Source: CAYWMD01 sp964458575 (GTDB lineage Bacteria > Verrucomicrobiota > Verrucomicrobiia > Limisphaerales > JADLHS01). Taken from it: 64,000 nt of DNA. The stretch covers positions 29,487 through 93,486 of the forward strand of contig CAYWMD010000023.1 of assembly GCA_964458575.1 (NCBI GenBank), given 5' to 3'. Position 1 is the stretch's first letter, and each line of letters opens with the position of its first letter. The translations under genes and the position numbers were made by a program. Of the stretch, positions 47,633-56,005 are shown one piece after another. The notes beneath the pieces are model-generated. The model saw only the letters and a list, made by a program, of their open reading frames with translations, searched no databases and was not told the DNA's origin.

Positions 47633-49284
47633 TCTTTTCCTGCGGGTTCGAGTTTTACTGAGTCGGTTGCTGCGCCGTCTTCCACGCGGAAGGGCGTTTT
47701 TGCCAGCTTAAGATCTTTGCTGATGAGCCGGATACCGGCGGTTTCCGGGCCTTTCGCGACGACAAAAGTTTCCGCGCCCTCGGGATGCTGGCAGTCTTTG
47801 ATCGTCACGTCACGCGTGTTCGTGAATGTCATCACTTCCGGCGCGCCGAAGGGGTTGATGAAAACATTTTCCAACGTGAGATCGCGCGCCTCGGCGCAAC
47901 GCAAACCCCGGTGAGCCACCATGTCGAGATTGCGGAAAACGACTGTTTCAATCGGCTGTTCCGGCAGACCGTCAATCGTGATGGCGGTGGACGACACGTT
48001 CACCTTGATGTCAGCGAAGGAGAGATTCCGAAAGGTCGGCGCCGCGCCTCGTTCCGAGCCGAACCACGCGTTGTATGCTGTCTCGATTCGGATCGCATCG
48101 CCCGAGATGTTGCGCATGCGGATGTCGCGACACCAGATGTTCTCCACCACGCCGCCACGTCCGCGGGCGGACTTCATCCGCACCCCGATGGCCGTGCCGA
48201 GAAAATCACAATCGTAAACGAGCACGTTGCGCACACCGCCGGACATGTCGCTGCCAATAACGAAGCCGCCGTGGCCCGCGCGCGTGACACAGCGGCGCAC
48301 CACGACGTTCTCCGTCGGCCGGCCGATGCGGCGGCCCTCCTCGTTCAAGCCCGACTTGAGGCAGATGCAATCGTCGCCGGTGCTCAGGTCGCAATCTTCG
48401 ATGAGCACGTTGCGGCAGGAATCGGCGTTGATGCCGTCGTTGTTCGCGCCGCTGGTGCGGATGGTGAGGTTGCGCGCAATCACGCGATCGCAATAGACGA
48501 ATTGCACCGTCCAAAACGGTCCGCTGAGGATGGTCACGCCGTCGAGCAGGACATTGGTGCAGTTGATTGGCTGGAACAGTTGCGGGCGCATGGAATCTTT
48601 CGGCGTGGCAAACACGCGCTTTTCAACGGGGACGTTCTCGATGGTCATCTGGTAAAGCCGCTCGGCGTTCTTCGTCTGCTGGCGCGCCCAGTACCACCAA
48701 CGCGCGCCCTGCCCGTCCAACGTGCCGCGACCGGTCACGGCGATGTTTTCGCAATCGCGGGCATAGATGAGCGGCGAATAATTCATGCATTCAAAACCCG
48801 CCCACCGAACCCAAACCACGGGCAAATAATCCTCCGGGTTGGTGCTGAAAAGAACAGTCGCGCCTTCCTGGAGATGAAGATTGACGCGACTTTTCAGGTG
48901 AATCGTGCCGGTCAACCAGCGGCCCGGCGGCACAATCACGCGGCCACCTCCGGCCTTTGCGCACGCTTCAATTGCCCTGGCGAAGGCGCGCGTGTTGAGC
49001 GTCTTGCCATCCGCCACGCCGCCATGATCACGCAGATCAAAATTACGGTTGGGGAAGGTGGGTGCTTCCGGCCACGTCATCGTGAACGGCAGATCCGCAG
49101 GCGGGTTGCTGCCGCCCGCTCCAACCGCGATCAGGACCGGCGGTACGAACAGGAGCAGCGCAACGAGGAACTGCAGCGGTGAACTCGCCGCACTCCAGCC
49201 GCTTCGCGCGGTCGGCGGTCGCCGGCGATCTGCGCCAGCGGATGGAGTGCGCACGGCGTTAGTGCCGCTTGCGGTTTTCGTCAT
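47629..49284 (-). CDS. GH28 polygalacturonase-type glycosidase
   Basis: From ATG 49284 the protein has 551 aa; a TTG at 49320 is a weaker alternative. A hydrophobic segment (FLVALLLFVPPVLIAVGAGG) acts as signal or anchor. The right-handed parallel beta-helix of GH28 opens with NFDLRDHGGVADGKTLNTRA. The four active-site blocks are NNDGINADSC (~281), STGDDCICLKSG (~303), RAGHGGFVIG (~338) and GVRMKSARG (~369), matching NTD/DD/GHG/RxK of polygalacturonases. It hydrolyses alpha-galacturonic acid linkages, endo or exo not resolvable. With the GH106 and ExuT-like genes it points to a rhamnogalacturonan or similar pectic target. Confidence 0.9.
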   Translation of the reverse strand: MTKTASGTNAVRTPSAGADRRRPPTARSGWSAASSPLQFLVALLLFVPPVLIAVGAGGSNPPADLPFTMTWPEAPTFPNRNFDLRDHGGVADGKTLNTRAFARAIEACAKAGGGRVIVPPGRWLTGTIHLKSRVNLHLQEGATVLFSTNPEDYLPVVWVRWAGFECMNYSPLIYARDCENIAVTGRGTLDGQGARWWYWARQQTKNAERLYQMTIENVPVEKRVFATPKDSMRPQLFQPINCTNVLLDGVTILSGPFWTVQFVYCDRVIARNLTIRTSGANNDGINADSCRNVLIEDCDLSTGDDCICLKSGLNEEGRRIGRPTENVVVRRCVTRAGHGGFVIGSDMSGGVRNVLVYDCDFLGTAIGVRMKSARGRGGVVENIWCRDIRMRNISGDAIRIETAYNAWFGSERGAAPTFRNLSFADIKVNVSSTAITIDGLPEQPIETVVFRNLDMVAHRGLRCAEARDLTLENVFINPFGAPEVMTFTNTRDVTIKDCQHPEGAETFVVAKGPETAGIRLISKDLKLAKTPFRVEDGAATDSVKLEPAGKE

Positions 49285-49335
49285 GTGCGGCAGGCTGCGG
49301 TTGGCGGAGTTCAGCGTCAAGCGTGACGAGTTGAG

Positions 49336-50904
49336 TTACGCCTCTTCAACCACCTTCCAGCCGAGCGCGTCGGCCAGCGCGTAAACCGGTTCTTTGAGGT
49401 CGCCGTAGAACGTGACGCGATGCCAGCTCCATTTGTCCCACTCACGGAAGAGCTTCTCGAAGTCGCCCACGGGTTCGGCACAAAGTTTGGTCCGACAGGC
49501 GCGGTCGTCCGGGTCGTTGGCCACGGCTTTCGCGCGGTGCATCAGAACTTCCTTCCGGCTCTGTTCAAATTCCAGCGAGGTCGTCATGTAGCCCGCGGGC
49601 AGCAACGAACGAATCGAAGCCCCTTGGCGATCCTCCGAGTGGGTCAGGATTTCAAACGGATTGGTCGGACCGTCCGGGCCAAAGACTTTGGTCGGCGCGA
49701 CGCAATGCGCGTAAATAATCTGGCGCTTGGCCGTGTCCATTACCGGGTCGGAAATGTAGCCGGGGCGGCCTTGCGTGAGAATCGTGCCTGCCAGCATGGT
49801 CGCGGCGGAGCGCACGTCGCACTCGCAACCGCCCACCTGCGCGCGGTTGTTCAGTTCGTAAAAGCCGAGGCAGGGATACGCGTGAATGTGTCCGCCGTAA
49901 AAACCGCCGAGACAGTTGACCGTGATGCCGCGGGCCTCGTGTTTCTTCATGACCGCTTTCTCCGCCAAATACATCGCCGCGCACGTTTCCAATGTCTCGC
50001 GCGACACGTCTTCGATCTTCCGGGCTGACTTTTGCCAGCGGTCCGCCACGGCGCCGGCCTCGTCCTTGTCCGCATTCTTCCAGGCTTCGTTGAGTTCGGC
50101 GAAGGGCATGGGTTGGATTTTGATGCCCATGATTTCGGTCGTGGGGCCGGCCTCGTTGCTACGGACGGCGAGGATTTTCGATTCTTTGAACTGCCGGAGG
50201 CATTCGCTTGGCGAAAGGCACTTCACTTCGTCGGACTTGCCCGCGAGTCGGCCGGGACCGGGCGTGCGCTTCAGCCTCACCTTGGCCGTCGCCGCGGCGA
50301 AGTCAGCCGCCGATCCGCCCTGATTGATCACGTTGACGCATTTGACCGCTTCGGCAACATCCTTGATGTCCGACGACGCGACGAAGCCGACATTTGGAGA
50401 CTGGCTGCGTTGGAAGGCGGCGTTGTAAACCAGAAAACCGCCGCTGCCGCCGAATTGAAAATCCGCGTAAAGCACCGGCTTGTCGGCGGTGGCGATTGTT
50501 TGCACCACGCGATTCCAGCAATTCATCTGGTAAACCAAATACCCATCAATGCCGCCCGTAGCCCGGTCGGCGGCGAGGATTTGCTTTGCCTGTTCCTCAC
50601 CGGTGGCGGTCGAAGCCGCGAACTCGAAACCCTTGCAGCGGCGGGCAAGTTCGGTGGTGATGCGTTCCATGGCGGGCTTGAAATCGAAGCCCTTGTTCGG
50701 CCAGTCCGGGCGGTCCTGCTTGTCGCCATGCAGCGCGTAGATGATCCGGATGCGGGTTTTGGTTTTGTTCTCCGCGGCGTCAAGCCAGCCTGGGGCGGCC
50801 AACGCACCGAGAGCACCGAAGGTCGCGGCGGTGGTGCGGGCCAGAAAATGGCGCCGGTTCATGGGACAACGATTGCACATGGAGAGAGGGTGGATTGATT
50901 TCAT
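49336..50904 (-). CDS. Tat-exported L-fucose isomerase-like protein
   Basis: From ATG 50904, which has AAAGG 6-7 nt upstream, the protein has 522 aa; ATG 50862 is an alternative. The N-terminus MNRRHFLARTTAATFGALGA is a twin-arginine signal. The body resembles the L-fucose/L-arabinose isomerase superfamily: VNCLGGFYGG, PCLGFYELNN, DPVMDTAKRQIIYAHCVAPT, FEILTHSEDRQGAS. True FucI is cytoplasmic, so an exported member is unusual and may have a different reaction or be a binding protein. It is the first gene of the minus-strand operon with GH28 and FG-GAP genes, 15-50 bp before GH28. Confidence 0.6.
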   Translation of the reverse strand: MKSIHPLSMCNRCPMNRRHFLARTTAATFGALGALAAPGWLDAAENKTKTRIRIIYALHGDKQDRPDWPNKGFDFKPAMERITTELARRCKGFEFAASTATGEEQAKQILAADRATGGIDGYLVYQMNCWNRVVQTIATADKPVLYADFQFGGSGGFLVYNAAFQRSQSPNVGFVASSDIKDVAEAVKCVNVINQGGSAADFAAATAKVRLKRTPGPGRLAGKSDEVKCLSPSECLRQFKESKILAVRSNEAGPTTEIMGIKIQPMPFAELNEAWKNADKDEAGAVADRWQKSARKIEDVSRETLETCAAMYLAEKAVMKKHEARGITVNCLGGFYGGHIHAYPCLGFYELNNRAQVGGCECDVRSAATMLAGTILTQGRPGYISDPVMDTAKRQIIYAHCVAPTKVFGPDGPTNPFEILTHSEDRQGASIRSLLPAGYMTTSLEFEQSRKEVLMHRAKAVANDPDDRACRTKLCAEPVGDFEKLFREWDKWSWHRVTFYGDLKEPVYALADALGWKVVEEA

Positions 50905-51229
50905 AAGTTGCCTTTCATAATTTCCCGAAGAGCCCAAAACTGCTTCCACGGCTGAAACTAATCCTGACGGGTCGGGAAGCAAGGGGAATTTGTGGCAATC
51001 GCTCCATTTGAATTACTGGCGACTGTCCCGGGGCGCGAGTTGTCCCAACTCGCAGCACGCCAGACGAATCCAGCCGCTGCGGATTGAGGACAATCCGCGC
51101 TCCGCGCTCCGGCATTTAGAAAATCCAATTGCCAACTTCCACCGGCTCTGTGAGTCTCCGTCCGGGTCAAGACTTCGCCAGCTTGGGCTCCGGCTGGCCG
51201 GGCGACCACGGGCAAACTGATGATTCACC
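50905..51229. other. Divergent intergenic region with two small palindromes
   Basis: This 325-bp region between the FucI-like gene (-) and the ThyA-like gene (+) has no coding sequence that I can support. It holds a perfect hairpin GCGAGTTG-TCC-CAACTCGC at 51035-51053 and GCGGATT-GAGGAC-AATCCGC at 51079-51098. Both look like members of dispersed palindromic repeats. The operator-like box of operons A-C is not present here. Confidence 0.5.
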
Positions 51230-52087
51230 ATGAAAGGTATACCGGTTCTTCACGTCGAGGCGGACAGCATTGCGCGCGCCTGGGAACTCTCGCTCATCGA
51301 ACTCCACGCGAAGGGTTGCAACCTCAAGACTGAATACGACAAGCCCGACGACCCGCCGAGCAAGGACGCCACCATGCTCATCACCGTCACCGACCCGCTG
51401 GGCGAGCCGATGATCCACAAGGATTTTCCCGGCGGCCCGGCGGAGTTGCAGGAATACGTGATGGAAGTTTGCGACGGCATCAAAGACCACCTCGTGCGCG
51501 ACCCCGGCGACGCCAAGGATACGCGCTGGGAATACACCTACCACCAACGCCTCTTCAAATACGAAGTCCCGTCGCTCAAGCCGTTCGATCAAATCGAAAC
51601 CATCTGTCAGAAACTCGCAAAGACTTCACACACCCGCCGCGCCCAGGCCATCACCTGGAAAGTGTGGGAAGACAACGACTGCTACGACCCCGCCTGTCTG
51701 CAAAGCATCTGGTGTCGCTTGCTGGAGGAGGAAGGCCAACCCGTGTTGAGCATGAACGTCCGCTTCCGCTCCAACGACGCCTACAAAGCCGCGTTCATGA
51801 ACATCTTCGCCCTCGTGCAATTGCAGAAACGCATCGCCGCCCGCATCACCGAACTCACGGGCCGCGCGGTGCAATTGGGCCGGTATTGTCACCTGGCGGA
51901 CAGCTACCACATCTACGGCTCCTACTTCAAAGAATTTGAAGGCCGCTTCCTTGGCATGTTGCAAAAGCGTACCTTCGCGCAACGCACTCTGCGCTACGAA
52001 GACGTGCGCGACATGATGGAAGAAGCCAAACCGGTGATTCTGGAAAAGGCGCGGACGATGGGGAAGGCGCTTAAGGTTGAGCCTTAA
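51230..52087 (+). CDS. Thymidylate synthase-like protein (ThyA superfamily)
   Basis: The protein has 285 aa. The catalytic-cysteine block is YDPACLQSIWCRL (Cys ~155), followed by VLSMNVRFRSNDAYKAAFMN (~176-195), which matches the Arg-Ser-x-Asp...Asn signature of thymidylate synthases. The surrounding sequence looks more like the divergent archaeal-type members than E. coli ThyA. If active, it methylates dUMP with methylenetetrahydrofolate in the cytoplasm. The last 40 bp of the gene are included in the 280-bp tandem duplication downstream, leaving the reading frame intact. It stands alone and is not linked to the polysaccharide operons. Confidence 0.7.
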   Translation: MKGIPVLHVEADSIARAWELSLIELHAKGCNLKTEYDKPDDPPSKDATMLITVTDPLGEPMIHKDFPGGPAELQEYVMEVCDGIKDHLVRDPGDAKDTRWEYTYHQRLFKYEVPSLKPFDQIETICQKLAKTSHTRRAQAITWKVWEDNDCYDPACLQSIWCRLLEEEGQPVLSMNVRFRSNDAYKAAFMNIFALVQLQKRIAARITELTGRAVQLGRYCHLADSYHIYGSYFKEFEGRFLGMLQKRTFAQRTLRYEDVRDMMEEAKPVILEKARTMGKALKVEP

Positions 52088-52614
52088 GAAAGTCCCGGTC
52101 ACTTCACAGATTCGTCAACTTGGAGTTCAATCTCCACGTCATCAGGCATGAGGGCTCGAATGAATCTTCTTCCCAATACGATGCTGCTTCCAAGTCGGGC
52201 GCACCACGAAGAGTAGCGGCCACCGACGGGTTGCGTTGCTCAAGCTGGTTCAAGAGCCACTGGTATACAGCTATTTGGCCTGCTATTGGGCTTTCGTCCG
52301 TTTGCGTTTTGCCGACGGTTTCGCCCTGGCGCGGACGATGGGGAAGGCGCTTAAGGTTGAGCCTTAAGAAAGTCCCGGTCACTTCACAGATTCGTCAACT
52401 TGGAGTTCAATCTCCACGTCATCAGGCATGAGGGCTCGAATGAATCTTCTTCCCAATACGATGCTGCTTCCAAGTCGGGCGCACCACGAAGAGTAGCGGC
52501 CACCGACGGGTTGCGTTGCTCAAGCTGGTTCAAGAGCCACTGGTATACAGCTATTTGGCCTGCTATTGGGCTTTCGTCCGTTTGCGTTTTGCCGACGGTT
52601 TCGCCCTGGCGCGG
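52048..52614. repeat. Perfect 280-bp tandem duplication at the thyA-like 3' end
   Basis: Bases 52048-52334 recur at 52328-52614 (offset 280) with no difference that I can find. Unit 1 begins inside the last codons of the ThyA-like gene, so unit 2 contains a stranded copy of that gene's tail. The junctions share GGCGCGG, consistent with slippage or recombination at short homology. The minus strand of each unit ends in a short reading frame (FIRALMPDDVEIELQ) that may be the remnant of a lost gene. I see no intact gene in the unit. Confidence 0.85.
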
Positions 52615-52640
52615 GCGTTTTGTTCCATCGCCGATTGGTG

Positions 52641-52722
52641 GTGGTGCATTTTGAGTGGGGCTAGGCTACTGACGAGCCGGCTCGCGAGTACGCTCGCCCC
52701 ACCGAAAGGGAAAATGCACCAC
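52641..52722. repeat. Long hairpin repeat element
   Basis: The outer arms GTGGTGCATTTT (52641-52652) and AAAATGCACCAC (52711-52722) pair perfectly. The inner arms GTGGGGC (52655-52661) and GCCCCAC (52696-52702) also pair, and the tip contains GAGCCGGCTC. It lies in the gene-free stretch 52088-52806, which otherwise holds the tandem duplication and no gene that I can support. Confidence 0.65.
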
Positions 52723-52806
52723 TGCCCACGGCTTCGACGAAGCGCGGGAGTTGTTCGGCGGAGGGCAGGACCGTGAGATGCCGGGAAAGAGACTTAAAAG
52801 CTGTCG

Positions 52807-53034
52807 TCAGTCATCCGCATGCCGTTGCTTCAACATGGCTTCGAATCTCGCCGCTTTCGCTTTCATGCGGAGACTAGTGCTCGGTTTCACGTAATAACGC
52901 CGCTTCTTTAATTGCACGAAAATGTTCTCGCGCAACATCTGCTTTTTCAACCGGCGCAATCCCTTTTCCACCGGTTCATTTTTTCTAAGTTTAACTTCGA
53001 TCAATTGATGCTCACTTTCTTTCGGATGGTTCAC
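52807..53034 (-). CDS. rpsU: 30S ribosomal protein bS21
   Basis: The protein has 75 aa. The central part VKLRKNEPVEKGLRRLKKQM and the basic tail (KKRRYYVKPSTSLRMKAKAA) are diagnostic of bS21, a small-subunit protein near the anti-Shine-Dalgarno. The start is GTG 53034; GGAAAG abuts it closely, so initiation is not textbook. The length is normal (~60-75 aa). It stands alone between a repeat-rich region and the HAD phosphatase gene. Confidence 0.92.
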   Translation of the reverse strand: MNHPKESEHQLIEVKLRKNEPVEKGLRRLKKQMLRENIFVQLKKRRYYVKPSTSLRMKAKAARFEAMLKQRHADD

Positions 53035-53113
53035 CTTTCCGACTGCTGGAGGGATACGCCCATTTCAGGACCGTGTCGAGCGTATAAATAGAAAGCCGTT
53101 TCCGTTACGGTCA

Positions 53114-53240
53114 GCTCCGTCAGGAGCGAAATCTTTGTAGCGAACAGATTCCAAATAAACGTAAAGCCCCGCAGGGGCGGAATAGGCCGCTCCGGACGGA
53201 GCTTGGATTTTCCTGTCGCGCGAATCTACAAAGATGCCGC
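53114..53240. repeat. 127-bp repeat element, copy 1
   Basis: The 28-bp sequence starting GCTCCGTCAGGAGCGAAATC (53114-53141) is the exact reverse complement of 59939-59966, and TCTACAAAGATGCCGC (53225-53240) is that of 59839-59854. The interiors are homologous, so this is one element present twice in opposite orientation. ATCTTTGTAG/CTACAAAGAT forms an inverted pair inside each copy, and small palindromes (GCTCC-GTCA-GGAGC) lie within. There is no gene in 53035-53275. Confidence 0.7.
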
Positions 53241-53275
53241 GCATGCGGCGCTTGATTACTGTGACGACGCGGCGG

Positions 53276-53932
53276 TCAAATCCTCGCCAGATCAATCTCC
53301 TCAAACGAATTCACCACGGAGTCCGCGCGATTCAAGATTTGCCGGTCAAAAGTTGTGGTAAGGCCGACGCATCGCATCCCCGCGCGGCGGGCGGCTTCGA
53401 TTCCGTTGGGCGCGTCTTCGATCACGAGACACCTGGCAGGTTCGACTCCGAGTTGACGCGCGGCGTGGAGAAAGATGTCCGGGTTGGGCTTGGAGCGGTG
53501 GCCGACCGCCGCGATGGAAAACAACCGGCCGTTGAAGAGTTGCGACAAATCCAGCCGGGCATCAACGAGATCCAGCAGCTCCTCCGGCATGGCGGTGGCG
53601 ATGCAGGTTTTGTGGCTGGCGCGAACGCTTTCAAAAAACTCGCGAAACCCGCTCACAAATTCCACGCCATGTTGGTATTCGCCTTTGACCAGCTCGGTGC
53701 GTTCCGCGGCCAGCAATTGAATGTCGCCGGCAATTCCGTATTCGGCTTTCAGGATTTCGATGGCTTCCATCTGATTTCTTCCGGCCAGCAGCGGCTTGAG
53801 TTTTTCCCGTTCGTAAGGGATGCCGTGGCGTCGCGAAAACTCCGTCTGTGCGTTGTCCCAAATCCGTTCGGAATCAATCACGACACCGTCAGCGTCGAAA
53901 ATGATCGTGGTGATTCTGGAATTTCGCGTCAT
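53276..53932 (-). CDS. HAD-superfamily phosphatase/phosphoglucomutase-like
   Basis: From ATG 53932 the protein has 218 aa; an upstream ATG at 53956 is possible. HAD motif I is IFDADGVVIDSE with the nucleophile Asp. Motif II is the Thr in CIATAMPEE, motif III is the Lys in RSKPNPDIFLHAA, and motif IV is VIEDAPNGIEAARRAG. The helical cap between motifs I and II puts it in the subfamily of beta-phosphoglucomutase and sugar-phosphate phosphatases (Gph/YniC type). It acts in the cytoplasm; the substrate is not readable. It is near a PfkB kinase gene on the same strand, separated by a palindromic element. Confidence 0.85.
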   Translation of the reverse strand: MTRNSRITTIIFDADGVVIDSERIWDNAQTEFSRRHGIPYEREKLKPLLAGRNQMEAIEILKAEYGIAGDIQLLAAERTELVKGEYQHGVEFVSGFREFFESVRASHKTCIATAMPEELLDLVDARLDLSQLFNGRLFSIAAVGHRSKPNPDIFLHAARQLGVEPARCLVIEDAPNGIEAARRAGMRCVGLTTTFDRQILNRADSVVNSFEEIDLARI

Positions 53933-53956
53933 TAGAACATTCGAAAAGACACCCAC

Positions 53957-54043
53957 GGAGCGCGGCCTTTATGCCGCTTCACCTTCCGAAAAGGCGTTGC
54001 TCTCAGTGTTTCCAAGGCTGAAGCGGCATAAACACCGCGCTCC
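53957..54043. repeat. Palindromic repeat (25-bp arms)
   Basis: The arms at 53957-53981 (GGAGCGCGGCCTTTATGCCG...) and 54019-54043 are reverse complements at 23 of 25 positions, with a 37-nt loop. It fills the gap between the HAD gene and the PfkB gene. Confidence 0.7.
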
Positions 54044-54048
54044 GGCCG

Positions 54049-54948
54049 TTAAAACTTCGTCAGCTTCTCCAGTTCCCGGACACGGCGGTCAATGTCGGCG
54101 CGCTTCACTTTCGTGGTGCGGTTCAGGCCGAAGCCCTCGCAGCAAAACGACGCCACCACGCTGCCGTGAATCATCGCGCGTCGGATGTTGGCGTCCACCG
54201 AACCTTTGGCGCTGGCCAGGTAGCCCATCATGCCGCCCACGAACGAATCGCCCGCACCGGTCGGATCCACGACCGTGTGGAGCGGATACGCCGGGCAGAT
54301 GAAGCATCCACGCGGGCCCGACAGAATCGAGCCGTGCGAACCTTTTTTAATGATGACGTATTTCGGTCCGAGCTTGTGAATCTTGCGCAGGGCCGTGAAC
54401 ACGTTGTCTACCTTGGTCAATTGCTGGGCCTCGCTGTCATTGAGCACGAAACCGTCAACGCGCTTGAGCAGCCTGATCAAATCCGGCAGCGCGATGTTGA
54501 GCCACAGGTCCATCGTGTCGGCCACGACGAATTTCGCACGGCCCATCTGGTCGAGCACATGATGCTGGAGCGACGGCGCGATGTTGGCCAGCAGCACGAA
54601 CGGCGTCTTTTGCGCGGACTTGGGCAGCACCGGCGTGAACGTTTCGAACACGCCAAGCTCGGTCAGCAACGTGCGGCGGTTGTTCATGTTCAACTCGTAT
54701 TCGCCCGACCAGTGAAACGTCTTGCCGGGCAGGATTTGCAGGCCGGCCAGATCAATCCGATGCCGCCGATAGAGCTGAACGTATTTCTTCGGAAAATCTT
54801 CGCCCACGACGCCGATGAGTTTCACGGGAGAAAAAAAGCTCGCCGCCACCGCCGCGTGGCTCGCCGAGCCGCCCAGCAGGCGCGGGTTCTCCGCCTTGGG
54901 AGTTTTGATGGAATCCAACGCGGTCGAACCGACAATCAATACGCTCAT
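54049..54948 (-). CDS. PfkB-family carbohydrate/nucleoside kinase
   Basis: The protein has 299 aa. The N-terminal signature is GSTALDSIKTP and LLGGSASHAAVAASFF. The PfkB C-terminal signature is VVDPTGAGDSFVGGMMGYL, with the catalytic Asp and the anion-hole GAGD. VIIKKGSHGSIL is the ATP-binding strand region. It belongs to the ribokinase/adenosine-kinase group and phosphorylates a sugar or nucleoside in the cytoplasm; the substrate cannot be assigned. It has no link in sequence to the polysaccharide operons, though a sugar kinase would be compatible with them. Confidence 0.88.
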   Translation of the reverse strand: MSVLIVGSTALDSIKTPKAENPRLLGGSASHAAVAASFFSPVKLIGVVGEDFPKKYVQLYRRHRIDLAGLQILPGKTFHWSGEYELNMNNRRTLLTELGVFETFTPVLPKSAQKTPFVLLANIAPSLQHHVLDQMGRAKFVVADTMDLWLNIALPDLIRLLKRVDGFVLNDSEAQQLTKVDNVFTALRKIHKLGPKYVIIKKGSHGSILSGPRGCFICPAYPLHTVVDPTGAGDSFVGGMMGYLASAKGSVDANIRRAMIHGSVVASFCCEGFGLNRTTKVKRADIDRRVRELEKLTKF

Positions 54949-55059
54949 AGTTATTTCAAAACCTGAAATTCAATTTGCAAACGGCGCGGACGGTAAGCCA
55001 TCGGCTGCGACGGCGCAAGTCCCGGAGTGACTGGAGTGACCAAACGTTCGCCAGCGCCG

Positions 55060-55926
55060 TCAACGGTCCCTGATGATGACCCCCAACGTATTGGCCACCG
55101 CCCGCTCGCGGCCATCGGTCGGTTCGTTAACGATCTTATATTCACTGGTTGCCGCGTCGCGGATGGCCATCACGGAACTGCCGCCGCCATCAAGATTGAA
55201 GGCCTGCCAGCAACCCAGCCGGATCAGTTCCCCGGCGAGTTCCGCGTAACTCATCCCCACCGCCACGCCGGGTTTGCGTCCGTCCACGACGAGCAGGATC
55301 AACAGCGTACCGGTGGCATCGAGACCGATGGCCGTTCGCGGATGCCGGGCCTGGCTGACCTGGGGGACGACGGTCCCGCCTTCAACCATCATCCGGTTGC
55401 CGGAGAGAACCTGCCAGTCATCCGAGGTTGGTTTGGCCAGGTTGGTGATGGCCGCTTTGCCGTACTTGTGCACGACGAGACAGGGTTTGGGGGTTTCGCT
55501 GGTGGACCAGATCTTTCCGTCGGTGACCGCTGGTCCCAGCACCGCGCTCCAGATGGCTGACCGATACGCCGAGTTGGTGCCCTCCGCGTCCTTGACGCCG
55601 CGCGCGCGGAAAAAGTCGCCGTTGATGACCAGATCAAAATCTTCGCGGGCGGCGACCCGGGTCGGTCGCATCAATGTGGTTTGCCATTCGCCCGGTCCGT
55701 CCGGGTCGGGACCGCCCGCGCACACGCGGAGCCGGACCCTGGGATTTGCGAGATTCACCTGGGCGGCGAACAATCGTGTGGGTGGGTTTTCGCGGATCTC
55801 ACAGATCAAGGTGATTCCCGGCAAGGGATGATTCGTCTCGGAAACGCCGGCGCTTGCGGGCCGGAGCCACAGCGCAGCCAACGCAACAAAAACCGTTAAC
55901 ACCGAAGGGGCAAAGCGGAAGGTCAT
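55060..55926 (-). CDS. Phosphodiester glycosidase (NAGPA-domain) protein
   Basis: From ATG 55926 the protein has 288 aa with a signal peptide (FVALAALWLRPASAG). The NAGPA/DUF2233 core is present: DLVINGDFF, ARHPRTAIGLDATGTLLILL, VDGRKPGVAVGMSYAELAGE and FNLDGGGSSVMAI. Members hydrolyse phosphodiester-linked sugars, as in the uncovering enzyme and in bacterial exopolysaccharide metabolism. It is exported to the periplasm or beyond. It lies between the PfkB and DUF5069 genes with ~100-bp gaps, so probably is not in an operon. Confidence 0.85.
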   Translation of the reverse strand: MTFRFAPSVLTVFVALAALWLRPASAGVSETNHPLPGITLICEIRENPPTRLFAAQVNLANPRVRLRVCAGGPDPDGPGEWQTTLMRPTRVAAREDFDLVINGDFFRARGVKDAEGTNSAYRSAIWSAVLGPAVTDGKIWSTSETPKPCLVVHKYGKAAITNLAKPTSDDWQVLSGNRMMVEGGTVVPQVSQARHPRTAIGLDATGTLLILLVVDGRKPGVAVGMSYAELAGELIRLGCWQAFNLDGGGSSVMAIRDAATSEYKIVNEPTDGRERAVANTLGVIIRDR

Positions 55927-56005
55927 GCGGATCAAAATAAGCACCCGAACCTGCGCCGCGGCAACGCTCGCGCGGCGTGAGACTCATCCATGTCCGCCGC
56001 CGCGT

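Noticed and set aside
46580..49182. Long plus-strand frames (444 and 465 aa) opposite the FG-GAP and GH28 genes
   Set aside because: The minus strand has calcium-loop repeats and GH28 active-site blocks in the right order; the plus frames are biased antisense translations.
52048..52614. CRISPR-like repeat
   Set aside because: Only two units of 280 bp directly abutting, with no short repeats, spacers or cas genes.
52120..52654. Two TTG-started frames with identical 70-residue starts
   Set aside because: They are created by the 280-bp tandem duplication, lack ribosome sites and resemble no protein.
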